From: Apostichopus japonicus
Lineage: Eukaryota > Echinodermata > Holothuroidea > Aspidochirotida > Stichopodidae
Reading direction: 5' to 3'
NCBI RefSeq assembly: GCF_037975245.1
Contig: NC_092568.1
Location: 34,196,501 to 34,260,500, forward strand
DNA: 64,000 nt
This document shows positions 34,601 through 46,516 of this stretch, in pieces. Below the pieces are notes generated by a model, which searched no databases, had not been told where the DNA came from, and was given only the letters and a program-made list of their open reading frames with translations. Numbering within the stretch: position 1 is the stretch's first letter; each line of letters starts with the position of its first letter. The position numbers and the translations under genes are program-made.

Positions 34601-37600
34601 CCACCGATAACTTATGCAAGAAATGAGGGTGAAAAGTCATCAAACTGAAGTACTAGTTTTTTCATCACAAGGTTTTGAGCAAGAATTACAAATGGATGAA
34701 GATAATCAAGTAAATTAAAATTCTCTCTAACACAGAATAAGTTTTGTTTAGAAGTTTACAATACCTGTAAATTTAATGTTGCTATGGTACCAAATGAAAT
34801 GCATATAGATCTTTTATAAATTCTGGAAAAAAATGGTGACTGTTTAGCATGGTCTCACAGTTGCTTGCAAGTTTCTGAGTTTAACACTGTGATTGGTATC
34901 CTGGTCACATGGTATGCAAGGTACTGTGGCTTCCAACTTGCACCCACAGTGAAAGAAGACTTTGATAAGGTTTGTAACCAGCATAGCATATGACAGGTTG
35001 GTTGGTAAGTATAGCACAGGAGTCTTGGAATTAATCTTTAGCTTAACCTATTTTTAATTATTCTTGAATCCTGTGGTAGATCATGCAGTCGTAAATGATA
35101 ATATAATCCAAATGTTATAAAACCTCACAAGATCAAATGATCACCTACTAAGACAGAGCAAGCAAGTAGCTCACAAGTAGCATCTCAGAGAATAATGTGA
35201 CATTGATACAGAAATGATATTATTTATCTGCTTAGAGCCAAACAAGTGCTTCTTTTCCTGTATAATATTGGCACTAAAGGTAGAAGAAAGTTGTGAGCAA
35301 TTATTGCTCAGGGTTGGAGGAGTGCCTGAAGCAAGTTAAGTGGTAGTAGAACAATGTGAAGGGCTATTGACAACTTTTCAAGTATTTGGGGGTCGAAAGT
35401 TATTCCAAACTGTTTTAGCCGTGTTGAGTGGTTGTGAGTAAATTGAAACAAACAAACGGGAGTGATAGATAGTAACGTATTTGCTGGAAACTCTTTGTGT
35501 ATTTTTAATAAACTATATCAGAATGACATTTTGTACCTTGGGTTATTTTGGAGCAGATGCTTCCAACATCCCTTGAGATTTGCTTCAGCTGAAGTTGTGA
35601 AGTAAGTTCCATGGTCAGTAATTCTTGATGATGAATGTTCTCTACTATTGGGAAAATCTGATCAAATCTGCATGATTGAAATTGAAAGATCATTTGTCTG
35701 GAGAATATATCAGGTGATGAAAGGGGTGGAGCACCTGCATAATACCGTAGTGATTACTTTTTAGTACTCATCCCTCAATATCACAGTAACATTGTACATT
35801 AGCTAAACTAATTGTCTACTATTCATTCTTTCATTCATTTGTCTTGTTTCTTCACAATATAAGTGCAGAGAAGTCAACTAAATGACAAAACATATAAACA
35901 ACAGGGAAAATTATGAAAAGAAGCACTCCAAAAAAAAACCAGAGGGCTTGTCTAGTAGAGTGCTCCACTCCCATAAGTAAATAGAGAGAACAATACTAGA
36001 ACACTAAGAAGAACACAAGAACAGTAACACTTATATCCACCCGCACTCCGACCCAACACGCACAACCCATGGACCCCACTCCCCACCACCCACAATAAAC
36101 ATAAATATACACATATACACTTGTATACAAATACACACACGCATATATGTATAAGTATATACACATACATATATACTGTACACATATATACACCCATGTT
36201 AATATAAACATGTATGCATACTTACACATACACATATACAATCACGCATACATACATATATATTAGGGGGGAAAAAAATACAATAACAAAGGGATGGCTA
36301 CAGCATACAAAATACAAAACGAAAACTTATGGGGTAGGGGGGGGGAGGCCACTAAGGTAATCTCAAAACCCTCAAAAATTGTGATACTACAAACATAAAT
36401 AATGGAAGGTTATCATTGTCTCAAGACTAAGCAGGGATTTCTCACCCCCCCTCCCCCAACACACACACAGCTTCACTGTGCCTCCCCCCACCTATATTGA
36501 GGACTGGATATGATACATAGTGAAAATTTCTACAGAATATGCACAGATGTGGATACTGCCTTTAGTATACTCTTACATGTTTTGCTGCATTTTTGTGAGT
36601 CCACCTCTACACCACTCTAAATCCTCCTTCTTCTGCCTCAGGATGAAATCCAAGCTCCCCTTGATTGCTTCAAGTTGATGTTTTTGTCTTTGAAGAAACA
36701 ATTCTTCATCCTTAACCTGTGGTATATGTAAATAAAATAAACAGAAAAATAACACCAATCTCTGCTTTTGATTACGGCTTTAATATCCCAGTAATCATTA
36801 GCTAGAGAGAATTCTGTTCTATACTGTACATAGCACTGTTTGTCTCCGATATTAAGATCATATACCAGAGGTTTTACAATACAAGGTTCTAAATAGCTCA
36901 GATAAAGACAAGGTCTTATGTCACACATGTAAATGACATCAAAGGAAATCAATTTTGGAGTTTCCCAATGAGTTGACCGTGATAATATTGTGACGGATAA
37001 AATGACACGTATAGGGTTATTTCCACTGGTCATAGGCTAATTAGCATAATATGCAAGGTGTTTGTAGCGTATTCAACAGTAAATGCCAAAACGTATTGTT
37101 AAGGAGCGAGGCGCGCTAAAAAAAACAAAAGGTCTCTTACAAAGGATGAATATTTGAATCACATGCCCCTAATTGCAAGCATTGCTTCCAGGTGGAAATG
37201 GGCAAATGAAATGGAACACGAGGTTTAGAAACTTCAACTTCACTCTGAGCATTTAGGCAGAGTAGACGGCGGTTTTAGGCGTTAGCAAATAGGCGTCAAT
37301 CACAGTATATATGTCGTGGAGACAGGCCTAGGGTATATATTACCGGGAGAGGCTACATTGTCTGGGTAGACGGTACACTTGTATTGATATCTGTTTGAGA
37401 GTACCCTTCACCGACCAAATGGAGACACCTGCCCCATGCCGTGACTCAGAGGCTGTCTAAATCTTTTCACTGTACCATTTCCTGGGAGACGAAACTCAGT
37501 GCTCCGTTTTGTTGTTAGAATACTGGGAACGCTAAGTCAGAGCCTATTTAATTTAGAGAGGAGCCACGAGACGGAAGATCCGTGCGTAGCAGCCAACGTT

Positions 37601-40600
37601 GAGGCCCTCCCTCCATTGGTAGTGTGTATTGGACGATAAAATCATCTGTGGTTATACACGAAGTAAACGTTATTTAAAAGATATACCGAATAACGCCAGA
37701 TTAGTTAACAAGAGAATTGTCGTGGAGAAAAAACCCGACTTCGTTAGTTAAAAGAAACATTTTCTGTTAGTTAAAAGAAGGGCACCAATAAACGTTAAGA
37801 TTATATGTTATGTAAAAGACAGTTAATGTAGCAAAGCAGCTTATAAATGTGAATTGTAGCTTACAATAATAAAGTTTCGTTATTTATATTAGCATACTGT
37901 TACATTTTCATTTTTTATAAGTGTTAAAAGAACCCGAGTGGGAATTTATTATTCGAATTTCCCACGTCACAAATATGCACAAGCCTTCCAGGGTACACTC
38001 TTTTGCACACATTTACAATAGAGTTTCTAAATGTATAGCCCGAACATGTTCTTCAACTAACTGCCGTAAACTTCAATCATCATTTGACGTATACCTGTAA
38101 ATCTACATTTCCTTTTCCTTTTGCCTGAGAGAGGACCCCCAAATTCCCCTACATAGAAGATGGCTTCAATGACCAGCAGGAGAGCACCCCTCATATATCG
38201 CATAGATCTGTTATTTGCCTCTGGCCATGATATAAAAGTTCACTGCAGGCGCATAGCCAGGAATTTGCCAAGGGAGGGGCAAAACTGTAGCACTTCCCAG
38301 GCCTTGTAAGTTGCATCTTATCATTTTCTCTTTTGAAAATACTAGCGATATCATAAAAACATTAAAAAAAAAATTTAAAAATATGCTCAAGGGGGGGCAG
38401 CTGCCCCCTTCGCCCCCCCCCCCCCTTGGCTGCGCGCCTGGTTCACTGCGCTACTGTACCTACATTAGTCTCAGGAAATTTTGAATTTGATATTATTTAT
38501 TATAGCAACTCATCATGTAGAAGAGCATGTGCATGCACAGCATTCATTTGATAAAAGTTGTTTTCTGGAGTACTGCAAGAAACAAAAACAATAGAACAAA
38601 CTGTCAAGTTGTAAGACTTAACTAATGAATACAGTGCAATAAACAAAGTTATCTGAAGTTTGAAGGGGCAGCCCTGGGCTTAAGCCATCTGGACTCAAAA
38701 GGGCGGCATTAAGCTCCCTTTTGCAAATAAATTGAACACAGTTTCATCTTTCTTTGTTTCTTTCTGGTAATGGTTTTAAGGCTGTTGGGGAAGGGAAGGA
38801 TATGGCATAATGGAAAACTATAAAATAAAATAAAAATAATAAACAGATATGATGATTACGTTCATCAGTTTAAAAAAAAAAAATTCACATATTAAGTTCT
38901 TTCTTAACATTTTAGGCTGGAAGCATTCAGATCGTTTTCAATGCAGCTGAAAAGTGCTAAACTTAAACAATGCCTACTGTTTAGATAAAAGCTTATGAGT
39001 GCCCTATCCAATGCGGACAGTTCACTAATCCCTTGCAATCCAGTCTCAATCTGTAATTATTTTATCCTTACAAAATGTGAATCTGCAAGTTGATAGCTAA
39101 TGGAACACATAAAAATGTAATTACCTGTTTTAATTCATCTGTAGACTCTATTATTTCTTTCTCCTTCTCTTTGATAAATTCTAAGAAAGCAGGCTCCAAT
39201 GTAGTGGAGGTAGATGACATTTCCTAGGATAAGAGAGAACAAAACTGGAAATGGTGATATTCAAGCACGTAGCTAGGGCGGGGGATGGAGGGGACGCCCC
39301 TCTTAAAATGTGCACAAGGAGAGACAGGGAGAAAGAGAGTGAGGGAGAAAAAGGGGACCATGAGCGGGGAGAATTTTGGAGAACGTTGTTTTGAAATCTC
39401 ACATAAAGTTTCAGAAGAGTGGAAATTGGAATATCTCTTCCCCATCTATACCTGAACATAAATTTTAAAAGTATAACGGTATATCAGATTAGCCTTTTGT
39501 CCCCTGCACATTTAAAATGCTTTCTAACTTGGTAGCCTATACATATAGTCAACCTATCGAAAAGGAATGCAAACCGGCTATACCTACCTAGCCTATAGGG
39601 GCAGAAACTGAACAAAAATGCTTTTTGCCTTTTATTCACTCAATTTGGCCAGTAAATTCTCTCATTTAACCAGTTGTGTTACAGAAAAAATGGCAACCCT
39701 GATGTAGGCTGTAAACTAAGTACAACTTCAAACTGGTATCCCACCTTGACACCGTCATACTGTTTGTTTTGTTATGCCTACTGCCACATAGGGCCACCGA
39801 TTTGATTTGGTCACCCTAGAAATTGCTTCTATTTTGAGTATTTTATTACCTAATTGAATAATTCTACCCAACAAATCAATATTAGGCTAATCATATCCAG
39901 TATTTTGAAACCTCAGCAGATTGGATAAAAACTGAAAGCATGAAGCCTCAGCTAAAGTCCACGATATCATAGAGCGCGGATAGCGCAAAGTGCTCTCGTT
40001 GACAGGTCAATAAATTGAATCCGCACCTTTCACCCACCCCCAATGTGAAATCTTGGCTATGCACTTGGTGATATTTGACAATGAAAATGTATGCAATATC
40101 CTCCTGTATAAAAAATTCAATTCCAACTCATAATGCAAGATTGCAGGTTAGTATGATTGTTGAACTTAACTTAGTCTGTAATTGGCATGAGACTTAATTG
40201 AGAGTCAAACAGTTCAAAAGACAGGGTGATTTACTCCCAGAGACATCAAGAGCCAGATTGGGGTCCTGGGACCCATTTAGTACTCCTAATACTACTATAT
40301 ATGAGAATGAGAAACACACTTTTCTTCTTCCCACATTTTCTCGGGTCCAGTAATACTAATATATAGCCTAGGAAAATAATATACTTAGCTTAAGCTGCCT
40401 CACGTTACTAACAGTATACAGTAGCATAGGCCTCCGTCTAGTCGCCCAACCAGTTACGCGACATCTCACTCCTCAGTGAAACGTTTCGAGATTTCTAAAA
40501 AAAAAATCATTTCCCCAGTTTAACTTGAGCCAAGATAGTCTATTTTTATTGCATACGTTCAATTGCGTGTCCATACTTCGCCGTCAGTCAGACTCAGAGC

Positions 40601-43600
40601 AGGGATGTGTAAGTTGGATTGCTAGAATTCTCGTGTGCAGTTGGGGTTGAGGTTAGCTTCAAGGTGTTTCGACAACAAAACTTGGTACGGTATTGCATTC
40701 TGAGGATTTCACTGAGGTTAGTATCAAGGTGTTTCGACAACACAGCTAGTTGAGGCTAGTCTAAAGGTGTTTCAAGAACAAAACTTGGTATATTGCATAC
40801 TGAGGTTTTCACTGACGTTAGTGTCAAGGTGTTTCGACAACACAGCTAGTCATGTGTATGATGTATGTATATTAGATCCTCCTGCAAGCAGGAACTCGCG
40901 AAGAAGCCTAATTGGCTTATCAAAGCCGCAAGCTGACCGAAGTCAGTCTCTCACATTCATATTTAACGTCCATGATTACGAATTGCTAATTGTCAACAAC
41001 TCTGTAACTGGACGACATACATTAATCTGGGAGTGACTTGAACCGGGGATCTTATGATTGAAAGGCACCGGTGAAAGTCATAGGCGTAAGAGGCGGAGGG
41101 GTGGGGGGGGGGTGCTTGGGGGAGGGGTTGCACCCCCAACCAAAATTGTTGGTGAAAATTCGGGCAATATATGCTGAGAATTTTTCGGTTACTGAAAGAA
41201 GAAGAATTTGCAATATGTTTTTCAATGGTTAAATTGATATTATTATCCTGGAAGCGTACTAACACGGAAAATATAAGTAAAATTTGTTGCGCGCTCCGTG
41301 CGCGTTCAACGTACGTCTTCATGTGCATACCATAAAGGCATTTATCGGTTATATGCATGTGATGTAATAACCGATGAATTGCCTATATGATATGTACACT
41401 AAGATGTTGAGCCTGCGGCGCGAACAAAATTTCTTAAATTTTCAGGGCAAGTCGTTACAGCCCCCCCCCCCCCACCCAAATCTAATGAGACTCATACACC
41501 TATGCAGCTAGTTGATTCTAGTTCCAAGGTGTTTCGAAAACAAAACTTGGTATATTGCATTCTGAGGGTTTCACCAGGGAGTTGTTATGGAAAGGTTAGT
41601 GTCAAAGTGTTTCGACAACACAGGTAGTTGTCACACATTTCGTTTTAACAATACTATAAAAGTAACTATAGCATCTTCATCTCTATGTGTAGATCAGTGT
41701 CCCCAACACATCCCAAAACTCCGCAATACGATCAGCGAATCTGAAACGGAAGTGACGTTCGAGGTCAACCATAGCTGTGTTGTTCAAACACCTTGGAACT
41801 CACCTCACAGTTGGAAGTCTGACCCCGTGACCTCGAAGAATGATCAACGATCACGCATATCATTAAATTTGAATTTGCCCGCATTTTACGTAAAGTCGGT
41901 CCTACTTTTCACTCACAGAATTTACAGACATTGATAGTTTACAACTTACCGGAACCTCACAGAATGGATTAAAAGTAATTCCAATGTATGGTAGGGCAAA
42001 GATACCCGAGAAAAAATCAACGAAAACCTATGAAACAACGATTGCAATCCAACTTCGTCCTCACACATGTATTCCTAACTGACACAAAATAGGTCAAAAC
42101 GAACCAACGAAAGAGAGTTACAGCAAAAAAGTTCTCCCATTTGTGGATCTTGTACTCTCCTACATGATGCTGTAAAGATTAGGTAAAATGGTTGTCTAAG
42201 ACGGCCGGTCACAAAACGATTACCTCGACTCGGCGATTTTGTTGCTGTCGCCGCCATTTTGAAATTAGGTAGACTTTCGCCAAGCCGTTTGCATGCTATG
42301 GGCTACTACCGACAAGACTTCACTCAAATCGTTTTCAATGTAGTGGAACCCATTCCTTTAGTGTACGGTCTATTAGGAATGTTAGGTTTTGTGGCGTGAA
42401 ATTAAGTAATTTAAGTTGTGCTAAGGTTTGGAAGAAATTTTGTCCCAAATTCTAATATATGATTAGGTAAAATGTGAAATTACTGAGAGCTGCGTATGGG
42501 AGGGGTAAGAGAGACAAATTGGGGAGGGGGCAAGGGAGATGGTGTTTCCTTTCTAGCTAAATTAATGGTGGTAACTATTAAGGTAACACAAATTTTCCTG
42601 AGTCTGTTGTCAAAACTGATGGGGTCATACCACATGTCGAATATACAAAGGTAACATGGCCTAGGCCAAACCTTATTTCTAGTTGCTTTCTAAGGAACTT
42701 CCAACAATTCCAAATGATTTATACCTACAATACCAAATGATTTATACTTACCCACTTACCATAATTCCACAGTAGCCCTTACTCAGTGAGATTCTGCAAA
42801 GCTGGGTACTCATCTGTTGCTTATATTCATCAATAAATATCAGTTAACAGTTTTCCAGTCAATACCAATCCTTGTTTGGTTCATGTATCACACTACATAA
42901 CCACTTGTCAATATTGGAGTTAAGTACTGTGGCTTGGGTAGGGGTGTGTTGTTTAGGGGAGGGGTGTGGTGTTTTTAGGGGTTTTGGGGAGGGAATGTGG
43001 TGCTTAGCGGATTTGGGGAAGGGTTTGGAGTTTCCCAGCTTTGGGATGGGTGTGGTGTTCACCAGCTTTGGGAAGAGTTAGGGTATTTTGGAGGGATGAG
43101 GTGGTTTTGCCACATATGGGGACTTTAATTAAAAGCGGACTTTCAGTACACAGGACGTGTTTGGATACATTACGTTCTATGGATACTCTGACCAAATATT
43201 TTGAGTAGGGCTGTTTTCTTTTTCTTTTGCACATGCATAGTAGAACATTAGTCAACAGTGGAAATAGAGTTGCCTGGTCTTTTATTGATTTTATAACTGT
43301 AACAATAAGGCACTTTAAGCAACAGAAAAAAGAAAACAAAAACATTTGGTGTGACACTCTCCATGAAAGAACATGTTTTAATGTCCTGTGAAAATATGGG
43401 CATGAAATATAAATTACTTCGATCACTTCAAAGTGAAATACTTTGTTCAAATGGAAGGAATAGCTTAACAAAATTTGAATACTTCTTGAAATGAAACACA
43501 CTTCATACTGTGAAGACTTCATACAATAATATTGTCTGAAAAAAAATCACACACAATGTCAAGTGCATTATGACTGGAAGGGGTATTTCAAGGTGGCATA

Positions 43601-46516
43601 GTGAAGGCATGACATAGCAACAACAGTTCAGGTGGCAGGATGGATAGTTTTGTAACTTTGAAATGGTGAGATATACCTGTGACATATAGCATAAGATTAA
43701 AATTAAAAGACAAATATATAAAAGTAAAAGGTAAGAGTAGAAAGTAAATAAATAAGTCCAAACTTGACATATAACTTTAACAACCTGGTCTTCTTCAGAA
43801 ATAGGAGCACCAATAGCAGCCCAACGATCCATAATTCCTTTCATATAAATCAAATTATTTCCAACTGACTTGCCCTCTGCCATTTCAGTTCTGAGGTACT
43901 TTTTCTTGAGCTGAAGTTTGTTGGTTAGAGAATCCTTTTCGAACAGAGTACGCAAGGCATCCTAAGCATTACTTGGTTTGTCACTTGTTGTAATTAATTC
44001 CAGCTGACTAGATGCTATTGCAAGCACAATGGTGAAAAATGCCAGTTGTGTCTTTTTCAAGTTTGCACTCTTCTACTTCTCACATACAGTAACCCCCAAC
44101 TTTCCTGAGCCATCCTCATAGCCCACAGGCCTTTTGCAAGAAACAAATGTCTCATCTGGAAATTCCATGTCAGCCAGTTCGAGCCATCCATTTTGTTAAT
44201 TTTCCACGTCATATCTTCTGTTGTTCCAGCCATATTGGTCAGTTGTCACGACTAAATTAACCACTTTAAGTACCGACATTTCCCAAGAAATGGTTCCAAA
44301 ATCAGCACATAAATTCCAAACAACAATCTATTCTACACAGTTAACTTCCAGTGTATGTGTCTGGGCCAATAACCTGTTCGAGTTAGCTAGAGAATAGGCA
44401 TGAGACTGCTGAGTATATTACAGCCTGTTGCTGCACACAACTTGTTCTTTCTATAAGAGTATAACAGAACCTGAGGAAAAATGTAAATTACATATATATA
44501 GAAAACAAAATTGCTTAAAGGTAGCACACTAATAATACAACCTGATTAAACAAACAATAGTTTGGAGCAGAGTTGTAACAACAGGCACTTAACTGATCCA
44601 CAGGCTGCATTCCTTCTTACTACGGGTACATATAACAGAGCTAGGAACTTAAAGATATATAGTATTAAATAGAATGTGAGACTTCATTTATTAACAGATC
44701 TCTATAAATAAAATCTTATATGAAGACTTCAGATATGAGGATAATAAACATGAGGATGTAATAAACTCTGGAAGCTATCTGGGCTAATACTTAATACCAG
44801 TGGAACTGCATTTTGCAATGTTAGTCATTATACATAACAAAACAAATTTAATAGTGAATGAAACTTTTCTTCTTTTTGGGAATCACTTTTTTGGTCATAT
44901 ATACATGGGAAAGCACCTTAGAGAAATCTGTGTGTGACACACACACACACACATAGGGAAGGCTGTACGTGAATGACTAACTAAGTACTTCTACTACTGT
45001 ACAGTACCTAACATAGAAAACAACTTAACAATAAAAAGATCGTAAACTCTCGTTAACAGCAAAACATGTTGTCACAAAATGATCCCTGATATTGTTTTAA
45101 GTCACCTGGAATTATAAGTAGCTATGTACAACTACATGGCTCTATGAGGTGCAATTATTCTCAAGTACCAGCAGTAGGTCTAACTGTAATAGCAATAAGT
45201 ATAAAGTGTATGCAGTATAAAGCAAGCTAGTTTTATTTCTGTGTTACGTATCTTGCTCTACCTAACTACATATTAAGCATAGGGAATTGGGCCTAGACTT
45301 CAGTCATGGATCTAATACCGGTCTTGAACACTTGTAACAAAGTGACATTGAAATGGATCCCGATCCCAGGATGGAGGAAATTTTCACCCAGTCCAGCTTT
45401 AATAAAACTCATAATAAGCCATGATCTTAACTTATACATAGTACAAAGGCAGTCTACTAGTACTACTAATAATTTTTGTATAATAATAATAAATTGTATC
45501 TTATGCAGTCCAAATCTTTTCAAGAACAGGCCCCTTAGAATTATTACACAAGGACAAGAAGGCAGTACAAAGGCAGTCTACTAGTACTACTAATAATTTT
45601 TGTATAATAATAATAAATTGTATCTTATGCAGTCCAAATCTTTTCAAGAACAGGCCCCTTAGAATTATTACACAAGGACAAGAAGGCGTAGGCTAAGAAC
45701 TGAAGGTTATAAGCCTTAGTCCATTATTAAAATTGGACTAAACTATGCAGGTATTCTAGTATTACTAAAACTAGGCTAGGGCCTACCTGTAGTAAAGACT
45801 TGTCGTAGTAGGCCTATATTACTTTAGTAAATACAAAAGTACTACAGTAGGCCTATTGGCTAGCCTAGGCTTGTACTAGTAATATTACTGTCCGCTATGC
45901 CCTCGAATTTTTAAATTTTAACTATTTAGTAGCCATAAGTAGTACCGTGACTTATCAACTCCCTGATTTTTCCATATTAACGCAAAAAATGAAGGGAATC
46001 TATGCCGAATAGAAAGATTACGAAAAATACGAGACGTTGCAAATCTAGCACTAGCTACATCATAGTCGACATATAGCGCTAGGCTGCACGTTATAGGATA
46101 CGGTGCTTTCGTGTATAGGTGTATTATGTACGTTAGGATACATGTATTAGGGGCAACCAAAACCACATAGGAGCACCATTTTCGTTGACCAAAAAGTCAC
46201 ACTTTTCGGGGGAGTTACAACTTTTCTGAAAAATATGAGTAAGATTCAAGCTTATATATTACAAAAATGCTATTTTTACGGTTAAAAGTTGTCTAAGACG
46301 CGAAAGTCACATAACGATAGACGTCGACTCGATTTGACTTACCTTTATGTTTTTGCGTTGGTCGTCGATAAGAAAATGCACTGTTCTATTGGTAAAATCT
46401 TCGTTTCTTTCCGGAAATGATCGTATTTGAGTCTCTAAAGTATCCTTTATCGAGCTACGATACTCGTAAACCCGAATGACATTGGGATGTTTGCGAATTT
46501 TACCGATTACATCCAT
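31625..46516 (-). CDS. Unrecognised coiled-coil protein, 7 predicted exons
   Basis: Minus-strand exons in order: 46516-46343 (first, uncertain), 39223-39125, 36716-36577, 35667-35537, 34467-34357, 33221-33107, 31784-31625 (stop TGA). Splice sites are GT-AG and phases join exactly: 930 nt, 309 residues. Residues from exon 2 to exon 4 are Glu/Lys/Gln-rich with heptad-like spacing (EFIKEKEKEIIES, LQRQKHQLEAIKG, LQLKQISRDVG), so a coiled coil is likely. The C-terminal ~110 residues (exons 5-7) look globular, with alternating strand-like segments (GKVQLTFSTRYKGFCLHLDI) and a final helix (AQKFVEEIVWPSLGDIR). The layout recalls coiled-coil plus RWD-type kinetochore proteins, but I see no diagnostic match and give no name. 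If exon 1 is wrong, translation could begin at the ATG four bases into exon 2 (39220), giving about 250 residues. Confidence 0.6.
32180..32465. repeat. 99-bp minisatellite with CCAAT-like and palindromic words
   Basis: Three copies. Copies 1 and 2 contain TCCAATCAGAGCAC (32265 and 32364), which the third lacks. Each has a TGACATATATGTCA-type palindrome and an ACATGTGACA word. Intron between the last two exons of the minus-strand gene. Confidence 0.75.
36050..36265. repeat. Alternating purine-pyrimidine microsatellite (ACATAT)n
   Basis: Imperfect CA/TA/GTAT runs. Long apparent frames on the minus strand (YMYVYI-type) are artefacts. Potential Z-DNA tract. Intronic to the minus-strand gene. Confidence 0.8.
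36989..37971. mobile_element. Solo LTR, 983 bp
   Basis: The segment begins TGTGACG and ends CGTCACA, a perfect 7-bp inverted end with TG...CA termini, and is flanked by the 5-bp target duplication AATAT (36984-36988 and 37972-37976). It contains a TATA-like GGTATATATTA near 37331, a repeated GTTAGTTAAAAGAA (about 37743 and 37767) and AATAAA near 37868, so it would be transcribed on the plus strand. There is no internal domain, so it arose by LTR-LTR recombination. It differs from the gypsy LTRs at 46815 and 53830. It lies between exons 2 and 3 of the minus-strand gene. Confidence 0.85.
38246..38440. mobile_element. hAT-type MITE, 195 bp
   Basis: The ends CAGGCGCATAGCCAGG and (reversed) CAGGCGCGCAGCCAAGG form the TIR. 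The 8-bp target duplication GTTCACTG at 38238-38245 and 38441-38448 is exact. Long G and C runs lie near the right end (GGGGGGG...CCCCCCCCC). Non-coding. Confidence 0.88.
38449..40639. other. Intronic DNA around exon 2 of the minus-strand gene
   Basis: Apart from exon 39223-39125 I see only AT-rich sequence and short homopolymers. The fragment at 39260-39310 (AAGCACGTAGCTAGGGCGGG, GGGGACGCCCCTCTTAAAAT) looks like the edge of another G-rich MITE whose other end I could not place. Confidence 0.4.
40851..41504. mobile_element. hAT-type MITE carrying a SINE insertion
   Basis: The target duplication CAGCTAGT (40843-40850 and 41505-41512) is 8 bp and exact. The MITE ends are CAT|AGGCGTAAGAG (the bar marks the SINE insertion, three bases in) and the complement of CTCATACACCTATG. 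G and C runs of ten or more lie inside both ends. Without the SINE the element is about 430 bp. Confidence 0.75.
40854..41075 (-). mobile_element. tRNA-related SINE, copy 2
   Basis: On the minus strand CCCGGTTCAAGTC is a box B/T-arm-like sequence within the head. The body shares long blocks with 26487-26680, and the 3' end has a TAATATACATACATCATAC tail after GGAGGATC. A 6-bp repeat, AGTCAT (40848-40853 and 41076-41081), flanks it and is consistent with a short target duplication within the host MITE. Confidence 0.7.
42224..42257 (-). CDS. Alternative first exon with YY1-type motif
   Basis: On the minus strand CAAAATGGCGGCGACAGC contains the YY1 motif AANATGGCGGC, a pattern known from ATG-overlapping YY1 sites in TATA-less promoters. 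It opens MAATATKSPSR and reaches a GAG|GTAATC donor at 42223. Its phase (1) does not fit exon 39223-39125, where a stop would follow. It is therefore an untranslated or uORF-bearing alternative leader, or part of another transcript with an exon I did not find. Confidence 0.4.
42900..43090. repeat. G-rich degenerate tandem repeat
   Basis: Repeated GGGGAGGG, GTGTGGTGTT and CCAGCTTTGGGA words spaced about 30-40 bp apart. Four or more closely spaced GGGG/GGG runs make a G-quadruplex on the plus strand possible. Confidence 0.5.
43771..44234 (-). pseudogene. Copia-type gag fragment, broken
   Basis: ATG at 44234 opens TWKINKMDGSNWLTWNFQMR and HLFLAKGLWA, the conserved N-terminus of Ty1/copia gag (DUF4219-like). 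A frameshift follows, then an in-frame TAG just before DALRTLFEKDS. The second gag block (LTNKLQLKKKYLRTEM, NNLIYMKGIMDRWAAIG, SEEDQVV; UBN2-like) is still readable down to 43771. No zinc knuckle, protease or LTR was found nearby. It is therefore a decayed fragment, or a retrocopy, within an intron of the minus-strand gene. Confidence 0.82.
45440..45689. repeat. Perfect 125-bp tandem duplication
   Basis: 45440-45564 and 45565-45689 look identical (GTACAAAGGCAGTCTACTAG through CACAAGGACAAGAAGGC). Identity implies a very recent duplication or an assembly artefact. No gene was recognised in it. Confidence 0.88.
46343..46516 (-). CDS. Candidate first coding exon of the minus-strand gene
   Basis: ATG at 46516 opens a 58-codon segment (MDVIGKIRKHPNVIRVYEYR...DDQRKNIK) ending at AAG|GTAAGT in phase 0, the phase needed by exon 39223-39125. 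CpG-containing codons and an ETS-type motif upstream support a promoter-proximal exon. The 7.1-kb intron this implies contains a second exon-like start at 42257, so it could belong to a separate gene. Confidence 0.5.

Larger units (their letters stand above)
40640..41635. repeat. ~107-bp minisatellite split by a MITE
   Basis: Units containing CAAGGTGTTTCGACAACA and AAAACTTGGTATATTGCAT occur at 40640-40850 and resume at 41505-41635 after the inserted element. The sequence across the target duplication (CAGCTAGTTGA) matches the uninterrupted neighbour copy near 40745, giving an internal reference for the empty site. Confidence 0.8.

Noticed and set aside
35952-36241. Hydrophobic YMYVYI frames on the minus strand resembling membrane proteins
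   Set aside because: Translation of an (ACATAT)-type microsatellite.
39960-40050. Possible tRNA (GCGGATAGCGC stem-like text)
   Set aside because: No A and B boxes in proper order and no cloverleaf could be drawn.
45306-45584. Possible LINE RT C-terminal text (LFKNRPLRIIT)
   Set aside because: Too short and part of the 125-bp duplication; no other RT motif nearby.
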